DNA from: an uncultured Bacteroides sp.
GTDB taxonomy: Bacteria > Bacteroidota > Bacteroidia > Bacteroidales > Bacteroidaceae
Length of the DNA stretch: 64,000 nt
Direction: 5' to 3'
Assembly: GCA_902492205.1 (NCBI GenBank)
Contig: CABUKU010000002.1
Location: 1-64,000, forward strand
The translations under genes were made by a program, and so were the position numbers. The notes under the pieces were generated by a model, which saw only the letters and a program-made list of their open reading frames with translations, was not told the DNA's origin and did not search any database. Shown piece by piece: positions 8,304 to 17,509 of this stretch (positions are counted from its first letter, which is position 1; each line of letters begins with the position of its first letter).

Positions 8304-8885
8304 ATGACTTACGAAATGCCAAAACTTCCTTATGCACACGATGCATTGGAACCGGTAATCAGCAAAGAAACAATAGATTACCATTACGGAAAACATTTGC
8401 AAACCTATGTAAACAACCTCAACAGCTTGGTTCCGGGAACGGAATACGAAGGTAAAGCTGTGGAAGAAATTGTTGCGTCTACCCCTGACGGAGCTATTTT
8501 CAACAATGCAGGACAGGTTTTAAACCATACATTATATTTCTTGCAATTCTCACCCAAACCGGCAAATAAAGAACCAAAGGGTAAGTTGGCAGAAGCTATT
8601 AAGAAAGATTTCGGTAGCTTTGAAAACTTCCAGAAAGAATTTAATGCAGCAGCAGTAGGACTATTCGGTTCAGGATGGGCTTGGCTTTCTGCCGACAAGA
8701 ACGGTAAACTGGTTATCACCAAAGAACCAAATGGAAGCAATCCTGTTCGCCACGGTTTGAAACCATTGCTAGGTTTTGATGTTTGGGAACATGCTTATTA
8801 TCTTGATTATCAAAACAAACGTGCAGACCATGTAAACAAGCTTTGGGAAATCATAGATTGGGATGTAGTGGAAAAAAGATTATAA
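8304..8885 (+). CDS. sodB: Fe/Mn superoxide dismutase
   Basis: This 193-residue enzyme dismutates superoxide to oxygen and peroxide in the cytoplasm. It has the complete family pattern: MPKLPYAHDALEP at the N-terminus, metal ligands in HYGKHLQTYVNNL, LNHTLYF and DVWEHAYYLDY. The frame stays open to an ATG at 8268, which would add MITLLMSLIFTT; I chose the ATG at 8304 because the protein then begins MTYEMPKLPYA like known Bacteroides SODs, and the extra residues resemble no family member. Such enzymes in Bacteroides can take Fe or Mn. Transcribed alone, ending at a strong hairpin. Confidence 0.95.
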   Translation: MTYEMPKLPYAHDALEPVISKETIDYHYGKHLQTYVNNLNSLVPGTEYEGKAVEEIVASTPDGAIFNNAGQVLNHTLYFLQFSPKPANKEPKGKLAEAIKKDFGSFENFQKEFNAAAVGLFGSGWAWLSADKNGKLVITKEPNGSNPVRHGLKPLLGFDVWEHAYYLDYQNKRADHVNKLWEIIDWDVVEKRL

Positions 8886-8907
8886 AAAGATTCATATCAG
8901 GTAACAA

Positions 8908-8951
8908 AAAAAGGATGGATTGGGTAAAAGCTCCCTCTCCATCCTTTTTAT
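8908..8951. terminator. Bidirectional terminator between sod and susD
   Basis: AAAAAGGATGGA (8908-8919) pairs with TCCATCCTTTTT (8938-8949). A and T runs on both sides let it serve the converging sod and susD transcripts. Confidence 0.8.
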
Positions 8952-8972
8952 TTCTAACCATTCATCTAATAA

Positions 8973-10484
8973 TTATGGATTTTGGTCGGCTTCGTTGATT
9001 AATGGGTTGGCATTAAGTTCTTCAACCGGAATCTGGAAGATATAACGATCATCATTATCTTTCAGGTCTTTTATAATCCATAGTCCGTGATATTGGCTTC
9101 TTTCAGCTTTCTTTCCATTGACGATAAATCCTAAACGTAATATGTCGGTCATGGCAAAACCTTCTCCATATAACTCTTTACGACGTTCTTTCCAAATACG
9201 TTCCAACATATCGTTACGGGTAGCTGCGGGGGCTTCGTCTACATATCCTTCAATTCTTTTTGCTCTCAACTCATCCAACTTATCCTGAGCTTCTTGCAAT
9301 AAGCCCTTGTTTGCATATGCTTCTGCTTGAATAAGAATCATTTCAGATACACGCATCATTGGAATATGTCCCGTTTTTGTTGATGTATCCATAAATTTCT
9401 TTGGCATCCATTCATTATCTTTAGGCTCACTTCCCGGTTCATAATCAAATAGTTTGCGAATATCTTTTTCATCAAACATATCAATGAATGCCTTATCCAC
9501 CCTTACATTCTGATACCCTGTACGTCCGCTTCTGCGATCAATGAATGAGAAGAAACTGGGGAAACCGGTATTTCCTTGAGTATCATTAATAAATCCCCAA
9601 ATCCAGTCTTTATTCGAACTGTCGTTAAACCCTAATTCCCAAGAAGCACGATCCATAATTCCTAAACCTTCGCACGCTGCTTCTGCATTGGTAATAACAT
9701 CATCCCAAAGTTTATTCTGATAACCGTTATCATTACCGGCATAAGCCATGTCTGACAGAACACGGGCCATAAAGCCATAAGCAACTTGTTTGTTTACATA
9801 TCCCTTGTTTGTCCGGGTATTATCCATTTCACCGATGGCATCTTTCAAATCCTGTACCATTTGAGTATATACTTCAGAAAGTTTGCCACGTCCTTTAGCT
9901 TCTGTTTCAGGTGTATATTCGCCGCTTGGAGGTAAAAGAATCAAAGGAACTCCGGGAGCATCAGGATTAATACGATAGGCTTTCTGATACATTCTTACCA
10001 ATTGATGATACATCATGGCACGAAGCACTTTTGCCTGTCCGTTGAATGATTTGTATTCAGCATTTGTAGTGTTATCGGTCGCTTCAATAATAGTATTACA
10101 ATTCTTTATAATATTATAGGCATACTGCCAAATTACACGAGTATGGTAGTCGTCTTCCAAACGGCTCGGAGCATCGAATTCATAATCCCATGCATACCAA
10201 CGCGAACGAGCTCTTTTGATAATCATATCCAATCCGCGAACTTCATTCTTCATTACCCATGAAACATATGAGGCGTCATCGTGTTCTGTTGAACCTGCCC
10301 CATTATAAGCCATCATTTTTTTATATGTTCCGTTTAAAAGAGACTTGAGGTTTTGTTCATTACCTGTCATTTCTGACGAGCCGATTGAATCTGTCGGACT
10401 GGTTTGAAGAAATGAATCTCCGCAACTGGTAGCCAAAGTGAGTAGTCCGCACATTGCTGTATATAATATTGCTTTTCTTTTCAT
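8973..10484 (-). CDS. SusD/RagB-family nutrient-binding lipoprotein
   Basis: A 503-residue outer-membrane surface lipoprotein that would act as the lid of the SusC channel at 10496. Lipobox LATSC with Cys21, N-terminal SusD helices with the usual LNGTYKKM and VIWQYAYNIIKNCNTII patterns (about 50-130), TPR-like repeats through the middle, and a C-terminal RagB part (about 290-503) ending in FQIPVEELNANPLI. The SusC gene lies 11 bp upstream in the same operon. No glycan-degrading enzyme, sensor or sigma factor lies nearby, so the ligand cannot be guessed. Confidence 0.93.
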   Translation of the reverse strand: MKRKAILYTAMCGLLTLATSCGDSFLQTSPTDSIGSSEMTGNEQNLKSLLNGTYKKMMAYNGAGSTEHDDASYVSWVMKNEVRGLDMIIKRARSRWYAWDYEFDAPSRLEDDYHTRVIWQYAYNIIKNCNTIIEATDNTTNAEYKSFNGQAKVLRAMMYHQLVRMYQKAYRINPDAPGVPLILLPPSGEYTPETEAKGRGKLSEVYTQMVQDLKDAIGEMDNTRTNKGYVNKQVAYGFMARVLSDMAYAGNDNGYQNKLWDDVITNAEAACEGLGIMDRASWELGFNDSSNKDWIWGFINDTQGNTGFPSFFSFIDRRSGRTGYQNVRVDKAFIDMFDEKDIRKLFDYEPGSEPKDNEWMPKKFMDTSTKTGHIPMMRVSEMILIQAEAYANKGLLQEAQDKLDELRAKRIEGYVDEAPAATRNDMLERIWKERRKELYGEGFAMTDILRLGFIVNGKKAERSQYHGLWIIKDLKDNDDRYIFQIPVEELNANPLINEADQNP

Positions 10485-10495
10485 AATCTGTTCAT

Positions 10496-13400
10496 TTAAA
10501 AGTTTACATTAACGCCGAATGAAATAGTTCTCGCAGCAGTTGAATTAGTACTTTGTGTACCGTTCAATACCTCAGGATCTGTTCCGTCAGGTAAGTTTCC
10601 TAATTTGAATGTAAGCAAGTTATCTCCTTGAATATATACACGGGCAGATTTTATTTTGATCTTTTCCATCCAAGTTTTTGGTAATGTATATCCTAATGTC
10701 AATGCACGGAGTCTCATATAATCACCATTAAACAAGAAACGTGAAGAAGCTATGGAGTATGAATTAGAACCGATTGTTACTTTAGGAACATTTGTATATC
10801 GGTTATTTTCAGTCCAACGGTCAAGAATATCAGCCGACCACTGAGTTCCATATGAACCTCCGGTATGCATCATACGCTGATAAGCATTATCGTATATCTG
10901 ATTACCGAATGCTCCGCTCAATGAGAATGAGAAATCAATACCATACAAATTAATATATGGAGATAAAGTAAACTGCACAGGAGCCAAAGCATTTCCTACA
11001 TAATATTTAGATGCTTTGCTAATATCGGCAGTAGTGATTCTTCCATTTGTTCCTTCTCCATAATATAAAGCGTCTCCTGTATCCGGATCTACTCCTGCAT
11101 ATTCATACATGTAGAATTCATAGGCACCATGTCCGGCTTTCCATTGTTTGTCATCCTTAATGATAGACTCTTGAGGAAGGGATTTAATTTCATTATGCAA
11201 ATAACTTAAATTGAATCCGGCACCAGCTTGTATTTTTTTGCTGGTATAGAAGACTCCGTTCAAATCTAAATCAACACCTCTATTCACCATTGTACCGATA
11301 TTTTTGTATCTCTCTGCAAATCCGTTGGAAAGAGGCATCGGTAAACTGAACAACATATCCGATGTTAAGCGATTGTAGAATTCCACAGAACCGGATAAAC
11401 GGTGATTCAAAACAGCAAAATCAACACCTACATTCCATGATTTATTCTTTTCCCATGTCAATTCTTTATTTTCCATTTTAGTATAGAAAATACCCATATT
11501 ACCATTGTAATTCATGGCATTGCTCGATGTAGAAGCTAAGCCTTGCCATGCATACCAATCACTCATATTATCATTACCTTGGATACCATAGCTTAAACGT
11601 ACCTTTAATAAATCAAGCCATTTTATATTTTCCATGAACTTTTCTTTAGTTAAAGTCCATCCACCACTGACTGACCAGAAGTTACCCCAACAATTATCAA
11701 TGTAGAATCTTGAAGATGCATCACGACGATAGCTGGCTTCTACAAAATATTTCGATTTATAGTCATAATTCACACGTCCGAAATATCCTTCACGAGTAAG
11801 TCTTTCGGTATAAGAATTCAAATTTACCATTGTTGTGGACATTGCAAACTCTGGATAATCATCAGAATAAGTACCTTCTTTCTGTGCTGTCAAATATTTC
11901 TTGGTGTTTTTTGAAGATTCATGTCCCAGCATTAAACCGATATTATGGGCATTCTTAAACATTGTTGTATAGGATAATACTTGATTGGCATTAATTACCA
12001 ATTGATTATTCCTGTACTTATATTGATACCCTTTTCCTTTGGCATCTGCATATACACGGCTATAAAGCTGATCATCGTCACCATGCCATGTGTTTATTGC
12101 AATATTGCTCTTGAAAGAAAGTCCCGGAAGAATATTAATCTGGAACCACCAAGTCGGATCTAATGTATTCTTTGAATATTTTTTTGTATTTAATCCTAAT
12201 GAAGCACGTGGATTCTGCCCTGAAGCAATCGGACGCTTAGGATCATCATCTCCTAAATCGAATACTCCATTACCATTCTCATCTGTCATAATACTACCAT
12301 CCGTGTTTCTTTTATATACGGGATAAATAGGTGCTACCAAACGTGAGAATACATAAGGGAAACCTATATTTTCATTTTCTTGTGGAGGGTAGTTTTGATC
12401 GCTATATGAGAATGCAGCTATCAATCCTGTGCTGAACCATTTAGTTACGTCGGCTTCTAAAGATATACGGCCATTATAACGGGTAAAATACGATTCTTTC
12501 GTAGTACCTTCATCCTTCAAATATCCTAAAGAAGCAGCATATCTTAGTTTTTCCGTTCCTCCGGAAATAGATAACTGATACTCTTGGCGAATAGGTGATT
12601 GCGTAATAGCGTCATACCAATCTTCATCCCACATAACCGTAGAACCCGGAACTACTTTACCATCTGTGCCAATCGGATTATTAACAGCCTTGCCATCTTT
12701 AAATATAGGATTATATACAATCTTATTAATCAAATTCTTCGTAGCATACTCTTCAGGAGTATCTCCACCTAAATTAGAGTTGCCAATACTACCATTTCTA
12801 AGTGCTTCCCACTGCATTTCCATCCAATCAACAGTGTGTAGTTTCTTATATTCGGAAACAGCTCTGCTGGAAGTACCAACTACAGCTTTTAAACTGACAT
12901 TGGGAGCTTCGCCTTTCTTCCCTTTCTTAGTAGTAACCAATACCACACCATTAGCACCACGGGCACCGTAAAGTGCAGCTGAAGCAGCATCTTTCAAAAT
13001 TGTCATTGATTCAATATCTTCAGAATTTATTGCATTCAAGTTACCTTCATAGGGAATACCATCAATAACCCATAAAGGTTCTGAACCTGTATTCAAAGAA
13101 CTGATACCACGAATACGAATCTGAGCATTCTCACCCGGCTGACCGGAATTCATCGTAACATTTACACCCGGTGCAACACCCTGCAATGATTGCGAAATAC
13201 TTGAAGTTTGCCTCTTTTCAAGTACATCCGATTTTACAGTTACTGCCGAACCTGTAAATGTAGATTTCTTAGCTACACCATAAGCTACCACCACCACTTC
13301 ATCAATATTGACCGATTCATCTTTCAAATCAACATTTATCACTTTCTGACCTTTGATAGAAACCTCTTGTGAAGTCATTCCAACAAAACTAAATATTAAT

Positions 13401-13603
13401 GTTCCATCACCCGGTGCATTGATTGAATACTTTCCTTCAATGTCTGTAATAGTACCCGTATTGGTACCTTTCAGGATTACAGAAACCCCGGGAAGCCCCT
13501 CGTTATTACCTTTTACGGTACCGGTTATATGCATGTTCTGGGCTAAAAGTAACTGAATACTTCCAATGAACATCATACACAAAATCACTAATGTTTTTCT
13601 CAT
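10496..13603 (-). CDS. SusC/RagA-family TonB-dependent outer-membrane transporter
   Basis: A 1035-residue outer-membrane channel. Signal peptide 1-21; carboxypeptidase-regulatory-like domain about 24-98 (ITGTVKGNNEGLPGVSVILKG); a segment with the usual VDEVVVVAYG-like sequence near residue 100 (IDEVVVVAYGVAKKS); TonB plug about 115-230 with LQGVAPGVNV and the RIRGISSLN and DAASAALYGARGANGV signatures; a 22-strand barrel to the end, closing in ARTISFGVNVNF. There is no N-terminal STN domain, so it is not wired to an anti-sigma factor. It works with the SusD protein next to it. Substrate unknown. Divergent from the thiamine operon. Confidence 0.95.
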   Translation of the reverse strand: MRKTLVILCMMFIGSIQLLLAQNMHITGTVKGNNEGLPGVSVILKGTNTGTITDIEGKYSINAPGDGTLIFSFVGMTSQEVSIKGQKVINVDLKDESVNIDEVVVVAYGVAKKSTFTGSAVTVKSDVLEKRQTSSISQSLQGVAPGVNVTMNSGQPGENAQIRIRGISSLNTGSEPLWVIDGIPYEGNLNAINSEDIESMTILKDAASAALYGARGANGVVLVTTKKGKKGEAPNVSLKAVVGTSSRAVSEYKKLHTVDWMEMQWEALRNGSIGNSNLGGDTPEEYATKNLINKIVYNPIFKDGKAVNNPIGTDGKVVPGSTVMWDEDWYDAITQSPIRQEYQLSISGGTEKLRYAASLGYLKDEGTTKESYFTRYNGRISLEADVTKWFSTGLIAAFSYSDQNYPPQENENIGFPYVFSRLVAPIYPVYKRNTDGSIMTDENGNGVFDLGDDDPKRPIASGQNPRASLGLNTKKYSKNTLDPTWWFQINILPGLSFKSNIAINTWHGDDDQLYSRVYADAKGKGYQYKYRNNQLVINANQVLSYTTMFKNAHNIGLMLGHESSKNTKKYLTAQKEGTYSDDYPEFAMSTTMVNLNSYTERLTREGYFGRVNYDYKSKYFVEASYRRDASSRFYIDNCWGNFWSVSGGWTLTKEKFMENIKWLDLLKVRLSYGIQGNDNMSDWYAWQGLASTSSNAMNYNGNMGIFYTKMENKELTWEKNKSWNVGVDFAVLNHRLSGSVEFYNRLTSDMLFSLPMPLSNGFAERYKNIGTMVNRGVDLDLNGVFYTSKKIQAGAGFNLSYLHNEIKSLPQESIIKDDKQWKAGHGAYEFYMYEYAGVDPDTGDALYYGEGTNGRITTADISKASKYYVGNALAPVQFTLSPYINLYGIDFSFSLSGAFGNQIYDNAYQRMMHTGGSYGTQWSADILDRWTENNRYTNVPKVTIGSNSYSIASSRFLFNGDYMRLRALTLGYTLPKTWMEKIKIKSARVYIQGDNLLTFKLGNLPDGTDPEVLNGTQSTNSTAARTISFGVNVNF

Positions 13604-13692
13604 ATGCGTTTATTAAAGTTTGTGAATAGATTGAAGATATAATACTTGTATATATGAATAAAAATTCCACTTTGTCATTTGCATATTTGCAA

Positions 13693-13700
13693 CAAATATA
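13693..13700 (-). promoter_or_regulatory. Possible -7 box of susC
   Basis: TATATTTG on the minus strand, 90 bp before the susC start. The region is very AT-rich, so a chance match is quite possible. Confidence 0.35.
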
Positions 13701-14012
13701 TTTAAAAATAACAAATAAACAATATAAAGGCATATAAATATTAGAAATAAATAAAATTTAGCCTATTTGAATAACATAATAGATTATTATAGTATCATTT
13801 TTATATAGTAATTAAGATGCATAAATATTTTCCGTATATTGTTACGCTTAATAAATACATGTTAATATTAACTGTTTTTTTATATTTAAAAGAGGGAACA
13901 CGGTTTGTATTCTCTCACCCCATTAAGCAGAATGATGAAATAACATATTTCGAATTATAAGATTTAACGATAAATATTCCGAAAAAGAGTAACTTTTTAA
14001 ATTCTTTTCCTA
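13701..14012. other. AT-rich divergent intergenic region
   Basis: About 310 bp between the susC -7 box and the thiamine promoter. It is very AT-rich, with no open frame, repeat array or riboswitch that I can see on the susC side. It may hold regulatory sites for the SusC/D pair. Confidence 0.5.
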
Positions 14013-14020
14013 TATCTTTG
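14013..14020 (+). promoter_or_regulatory. -7 box of the thiamine operon
   Basis: TATCTTTG, ending 10 nt before the first base of the TPP riboswitch fold, so transcription should start a few bases ahead of it. No good -33 box. Confidence 0.6.
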
Positions 14021-14030
14021 TCTGCTGTAA

Positions 14031-14108
14031 AAACAAAGGGGTGCCCGGAAGTGGCTGAGATTATACCCTGTGAACCTGATGCGGTTAGTACCGCCGAAGG
14101 GATTGTTA
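14031..14108 (+). promoter_or_regulatory. TPP riboswitch (THI element)
   Basis: The conserved TPP aptamer pieces occur in order: GGGGTGCCC at 14038, GGCTGAGA at 14053, ACCCTGTGAACCTGAT at 14065, then GGTTAGTACCGCCGAAGGGA (14083-14102). The outer stem is AACAA (14032-14036) with TTGTT (14103-14107). It lies 77 nt before thiS and would lower expression of the operon when thiamine pyrophosphate is plentiful. The expression platform was not resolved. Confidence 0.95.
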
Positions 14109-14184
14109 CCTCACATTAACTCTTCTGACAAAAGCACTCTTTGTATTTACATTCATAATTATTATTCATTTAATAAGATATAGA

Positions 14185-14385
14185 ATGAAAGTATATGTAA
14201 ACAACAAAGAAGTGGAGATTGCCCAACAATCTACAATCACTCAACTTACCCGGTCCTTGCAACTTCCCGATAAAGGTGTGGCTATTGCAGTGAACAACAA
14301 AATGACTCCCAAAACAGAATGGGATAATTATGCATTGCAAGAGAACGACCATATAGTTATTATCAAAGCAGCATGTGGAGGATAA
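14185..14385 (+). CDS. thiS: Sulfur carrier protein ThiS
   Basis: A 66-residue ubiquitin-fold carrier ending in Gly-Gly (residues 65-66, AACGG), where ThiF adenylates it before sulfur is loaded as a thiocarboxylate for thiazole synthesis by ThiG. First gene of the operon, 77 nt after the riboswitch, and 6 bp before thiE. Confidence 0.95.
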   Translation: MKVYVNNKEVEIAQQSTITQLTRSLQLPDKGVAIAVNNKMTPKTEWDNYALQENDHIVIIKAACGG

Positions 14386-14391
14386 CTTATC

Positions 14392-15003
14392 ATGGAACTA
14401 CAATTTATAACCCACTTCACCGATCAATATACCTATTATGATTCAGCCCGGATGGCTCTTGAAGGTGGTTGCCGATGGATACAATTACGCATGAAAGACA
14501 GTTCTATGGATGAAATCGAAAAGGAAGCCATTCGTCTGCAAGCATTATGCAAAGAATATCATGCTACCTTTATCATTGACGACCATGTAGAGTTAGTTAA
14601 GAAACTCCATGCCGACGGAGTACACCTTGGAAAGAATGACATGCCTATTGCCGAAGCCCGGAAGATATTAGGCAAAAATTTTATTATTGGCGGAACGGCA
14701 AATACGTTCGAAGATGTAAAATATCACTATGAGGCCGGAGCCGATTACATAGGCATGGGACCATTCCGGTACACTACCACCAAAAAGAACCTCAGTCCTC
14801 TCTTGGGACTTCAAGGATATGCAGCCATTCTTTCACGAATGAAGGAAGAGGGGATCAATATTCCGGTAGTAGCTATCGGAGGCATTACCAAAGAGGACAT
14901 TCCCGACATTATGAAAACCGGAGTATCAGGAATAGCATTATCCGGCACAATTCTACGGGCAGATAATCCAGTGGAAGAAACCCGTTCAATCATGAATTTA
15001 TAA
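14392..15003 (+). CDS. thiE: Thiamine phosphate synthase
   Basis: This 203-residue TIM-barrel enzyme joins hydroxymethylpyrimidine pyrophosphate with thiazole phosphate. It keeps the family motifs: QLRMKD at about 31 (pyrimidine and phosphate binding), IIDDHVELV near 62 with the Asp pair, DGVHLGKNDM near 77 with the Mg-binding Asp, and the GPFRYTTTKK and VVAIGGI phosphate-binding loops near 123 and 160. It is the catalytically complete one of two ThiE/TenI-type proteins in this operon. Confidence 0.95.
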   Translation: MELQFITHFTDQYTYYDSARMALEGGCRWIQLRMKDSSMDEIEKEAIRLQALCKEYHATFIIDDHVELVKKLHADGVHLGKNDMPIAEARKILGKNFIIGGTANTFEDVKYHYEAGADYIGMGPFRYTTTKKNLSPLLGLQGYAAILSRMKEEGINIPVVAIGGITKEDIPDIMKTGVSGIALSGTILRADNPVEETRSIMNL

Positions 15004-15025
15004 ATAACATCATAAACAAATAAAG

Positions 15026-15796
15026 ATGAAGAAACTAATAATTGCCGGAAAAGAGTTCGACTCTCGCCTGTTCCTAGGCACCGGAAAGTTCAGCTCTAAT
15101 GAGTTAATGGAAGAGTCAATCAAAGCATCGGGTTGCGAAATGGTAACCGTTGCTATGAAACGTATTGATTTGGATGATAAGGAAGACGATATGTTAAAGC
15201 ATATCATTCATCACAATATCCAGCTATTACCCAATACTTCAGGCGTTCGCAATGCCGAAGAAGCTGTTTTTGCCGCACAAATGGCACGCGAGGCCTTTGG
15301 TACAAACTGGTTGAAATTGGAAATTCATCCCGATCCCCGCTATCTTCTCCCCGACTCTATTGAAACCCTGAAAGCCACGGAAAAACTGGTTAAATTAGGT
15401 TTCGTCGTTCTTCCTTATTGCCAAGCCGATCCTGTTCTCTGCAAACGTCTGGAAGAAGCCGGAGCAGCAACGGTCATGCCACTTGCCGCACCTATCGGGA
15501 CTAATAAAGGATTGCAAACACGTGACTTTATCCGAATCATTATCGAGCAGTCTTCTGTCCCTGTGGTAGTAGATGCAGGTATCGGTGCACCGAGCCATGC
15601 TGCCGAAGCCATGGAAATGGGAGCCGATGCATGTCTGGTTAACACAGCAATAGCCGTGGCAGGTAATCCGGTTGAAATGGCAATCGCATTCAAAGAAGCA
15701 GTAATAGCCGGTCGTCGCGCTTACGAAGCCGGACTTGGCAGCACAGGCTTCACAGCTCAGGCAAGTTCTCCTTTAACATCATTCTTAAACGAATAA
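15026..15796 (+). CDS. thiG: Thiazole synthase
   Basis: A 256-residue TIM-barrel enzyme that builds the thiazole phosphate ring from 1-deoxyxylulose 5-phosphate, dehydroglycine and ThiS thiocarboxylate. Residues LFLGTGKFSS (16-25) begin the barrel; K97 in NWLKLEIHPD is the Schiff-base lysine; PLAAPIGTNKGL (about 152) and VVDAGIGAPSHAAEAMEMGAD (about 178-198, given here in shortened form as VDAGIGAPSHAAEAMEMGAD) bind phosphate. Works with ThiH, which supplies dehydroglycine. 22 bp after thiE and 9 bp before thiC. Confidence 0.95.
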   Translation: MKKLIIAGKEFDSRLFLGTGKFSSNELMEESIKASGCEMVTVAMKRIDLDDKEDDMLKHIIHHNIQLLPNTSGVRNAEEAVFAAQMAREAFGTNWLKLEIHPDPRYLLPDSIETLKATEKLVKLGFVVLPYCQADPVLCKRLEEAGAATVMPLAAPIGTNKGLQTRDFIRIIIEQSSVPVVVDAGIGAPSHAAEAMEMGADACLVNTAIAVAGNPVEMAIAFKEAVIAGRRAYEAGLGSTGFTAQASSPLTSFLNE

Positions 15797-15805
15797 CAGA
15801 GCATC

Positions 15806-17503
15806 ATGGAAAAAGAAAATAAGAATACACCTTACGCTCACAGAGAGAAAGCATACATACAAGGCAGTTTGTTTCCTCATATAAAAGTAGGTATGCAGAA
15901 GGTAAACCTCACGCCTACGGTCAGTGTCGTAAACGGCGAGAAAGTGCTTACTCCGAATGCTTCCGTATATATATATGACACGAGTGGTCCTTTCAGTGAT
16001 CCCAATATAGAGATAGATCTAAAGAAAGGTTTGGCACGTATGCGAGAAAGTTGGATTACCGAACGCGGTGATGTAGAACAACTTCCCTCTATTACCTCCG
16101 AATACGGCAAAATGCGACGTGATGATAAGAGCCTCGATCATTTGCGTTTTGAACACATTGCTCTCCCCTATCGTGCCAAAGCGGGAAAAGCCATTACCCA
16201 AATGGCATACGCAAAGGCAGGTATCGTTACTCCTGAAATGGAGTATGTAGCCATTCGTGAAAACATGAACTGCAAAGAACTGGGAATCGATACCCATATC
16301 ACACCGGAGTTCGTACGTGATGAAATTGCTGCGGGGCGTGCCGTGCTTCCTGCCAATATCAATCACCCGGAAAGCGAACCGATGATTATAGGACGCAACT
16401 TCCTTGTGAAGATTAATACCAACTTAGGCAACTCGGCAACCACCTCTTCCATTGAGGAAGAAGTAGACAAAGCTGTATGGAGCTGCAAATGGGGAGGTGA
16501 TACATTAATGGATTTATCAACAGGAGCCAATATCCATGAAACACGCGAATGGATTGTGCGCAACTGTCCTGTGCCCGTAGGAACCGTACCTATCTATCAG
16601 GCATTGGAGAAAGTAGACGGAAAGGTGGAAGACCTCACATGGGAAATCTACAAAGATACTCTGATCGAACAATGCGAGCAGGGTGTGGACTACTTCACTA
16701 TTCATGCAGGCATCCGCAGACAGAACGTTCATCTGGCCGACAAACGTCTTTGCGGCATCGTGAGCCGTGGCGGAAGTATTATGAGCAAATGGTGTCTTGT
16801 TCACAATCGTGAGAGCTTCCTTTACGAACACTTCGATGATATTTGCGACATTCTTGCACAATATGACGTAGCTGTTTCGCTGGGCGACGGTTTGCGTCCC
16901 GGATGTATTGCCGATGCAAACGATGAAGCCCAATTTGCCGAACTCGATACTATGGGCGAACTTGTGCTCCGTGCCTGGGACAAAAACGTACAAGCTTTCA
17001 TTGAAGGTCCGGGACATGTGCCTTTACATAAGATTAAAGAAAACATGGAACGCCAAATATCACATTGTCACAATGCGCCTTTTTATACCCTCGGCCCGTT
17101 GGTTACTGATATTGCTCCTGCTTATGACCATATTACATCAGCCATTGGAGCTGCACAAATAGGATGGTTGGGCACTGCAATGCTTTGCTATGTTACCCCG
17201 AAAGAACACCTCGGATTGCCAAACAAAGAAGATGTACGCACAGGGGTTATCACCTATAAGATAGCCGCCCATGCCGCCGATCTTGCCAAAGGACACCCCG
17301 GAGCACAGGTTCGTGACAATGCTTTATCCAAAGCACGTTATGAATTCCGCTGGCGCGACCAGTTCCATTTAAGCCTTGATCCCGACCGTGCTTTGGAGTT
17401 CTTTCAGGAAGGACACCACACGGATGGCGAATATTGTACGATGTGCGGACCTAATTTCTGTGCAATGAAACTAAGCCGCGACTTGAAAGACATAAAACAA
17501 TAA
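15806..17503 (+). CDS. thiC: Phosphomethylpyrimidine synthase
   Basis: A 565-residue radical SAM enzyme that rearranges aminoimidazole ribotide into the pyrimidine half of thiamine. The 4Fe-4S cluster is bound by the C-terminal CTMCGPNFC (Cys544, 547, 552), the CxxCxxxxC form special to ThiC. Other landmarks are YDTSGPFSDP near residue 53, SRGGSIMSKWCL near 317 and GPGHVPLHKI near 401. The N-terminal extension is short. It sits between thiG and thiH with gaps under 10 bp. Confidence 0.97.
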   Translation: MEKENKNTPYAHREKAYIQGSLFPHIKVGMQKVNLTPTVSVVNGEKVLTPNASVYIYDTSGPFSDPNIEIDLKKGLARMRESWITERGDVEQLPSITSEYGKMRRDDKSLDHLRFEHIALPYRAKAGKAITQMAYAKAGIVTPEMEYVAIRENMNCKELGIDTHITPEFVRDEIAAGRAVLPANINHPESEPMIIGRNFLVKINTNLGNSATTSSIEEEVDKAVWSCKWGGDTLMDLSTGANIHETREWIVRNCPVPVGTVPIYQALEKVDGKVEDLTWEIYKDTLIEQCEQGVDYFTIHAGIRRQNVHLADKRLCGIVSRGGSIMSKWCLVHNRESFLYEHFDDICDILAQYDVAVSLGDGLRPGCIADANDEAQFAELDTMGELVLRAWDKNVQAFIEGPGHVPLHKIKENMERQISHCHNAPFYTLGPLVTDIAPAYDHITSAIGAAQIGWLGTAMLCYVTPKEHLGLPNKEDVRTGVITYKIAAHAADLAKGHPGAQVRDNALSKARYEFRWRDQFHLSLDPDRALEFFQEGHHTDGEYCTMCGPNFCAMKLSRDLKDIKQ

Positions 17504-17509
17504 AAAGAC

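Noticed and set aside
13604..14012. A second riboswitch facing susC
   Set aside because: I looked for TPP, cobalamin and FMN core words on the minus strand and found none.
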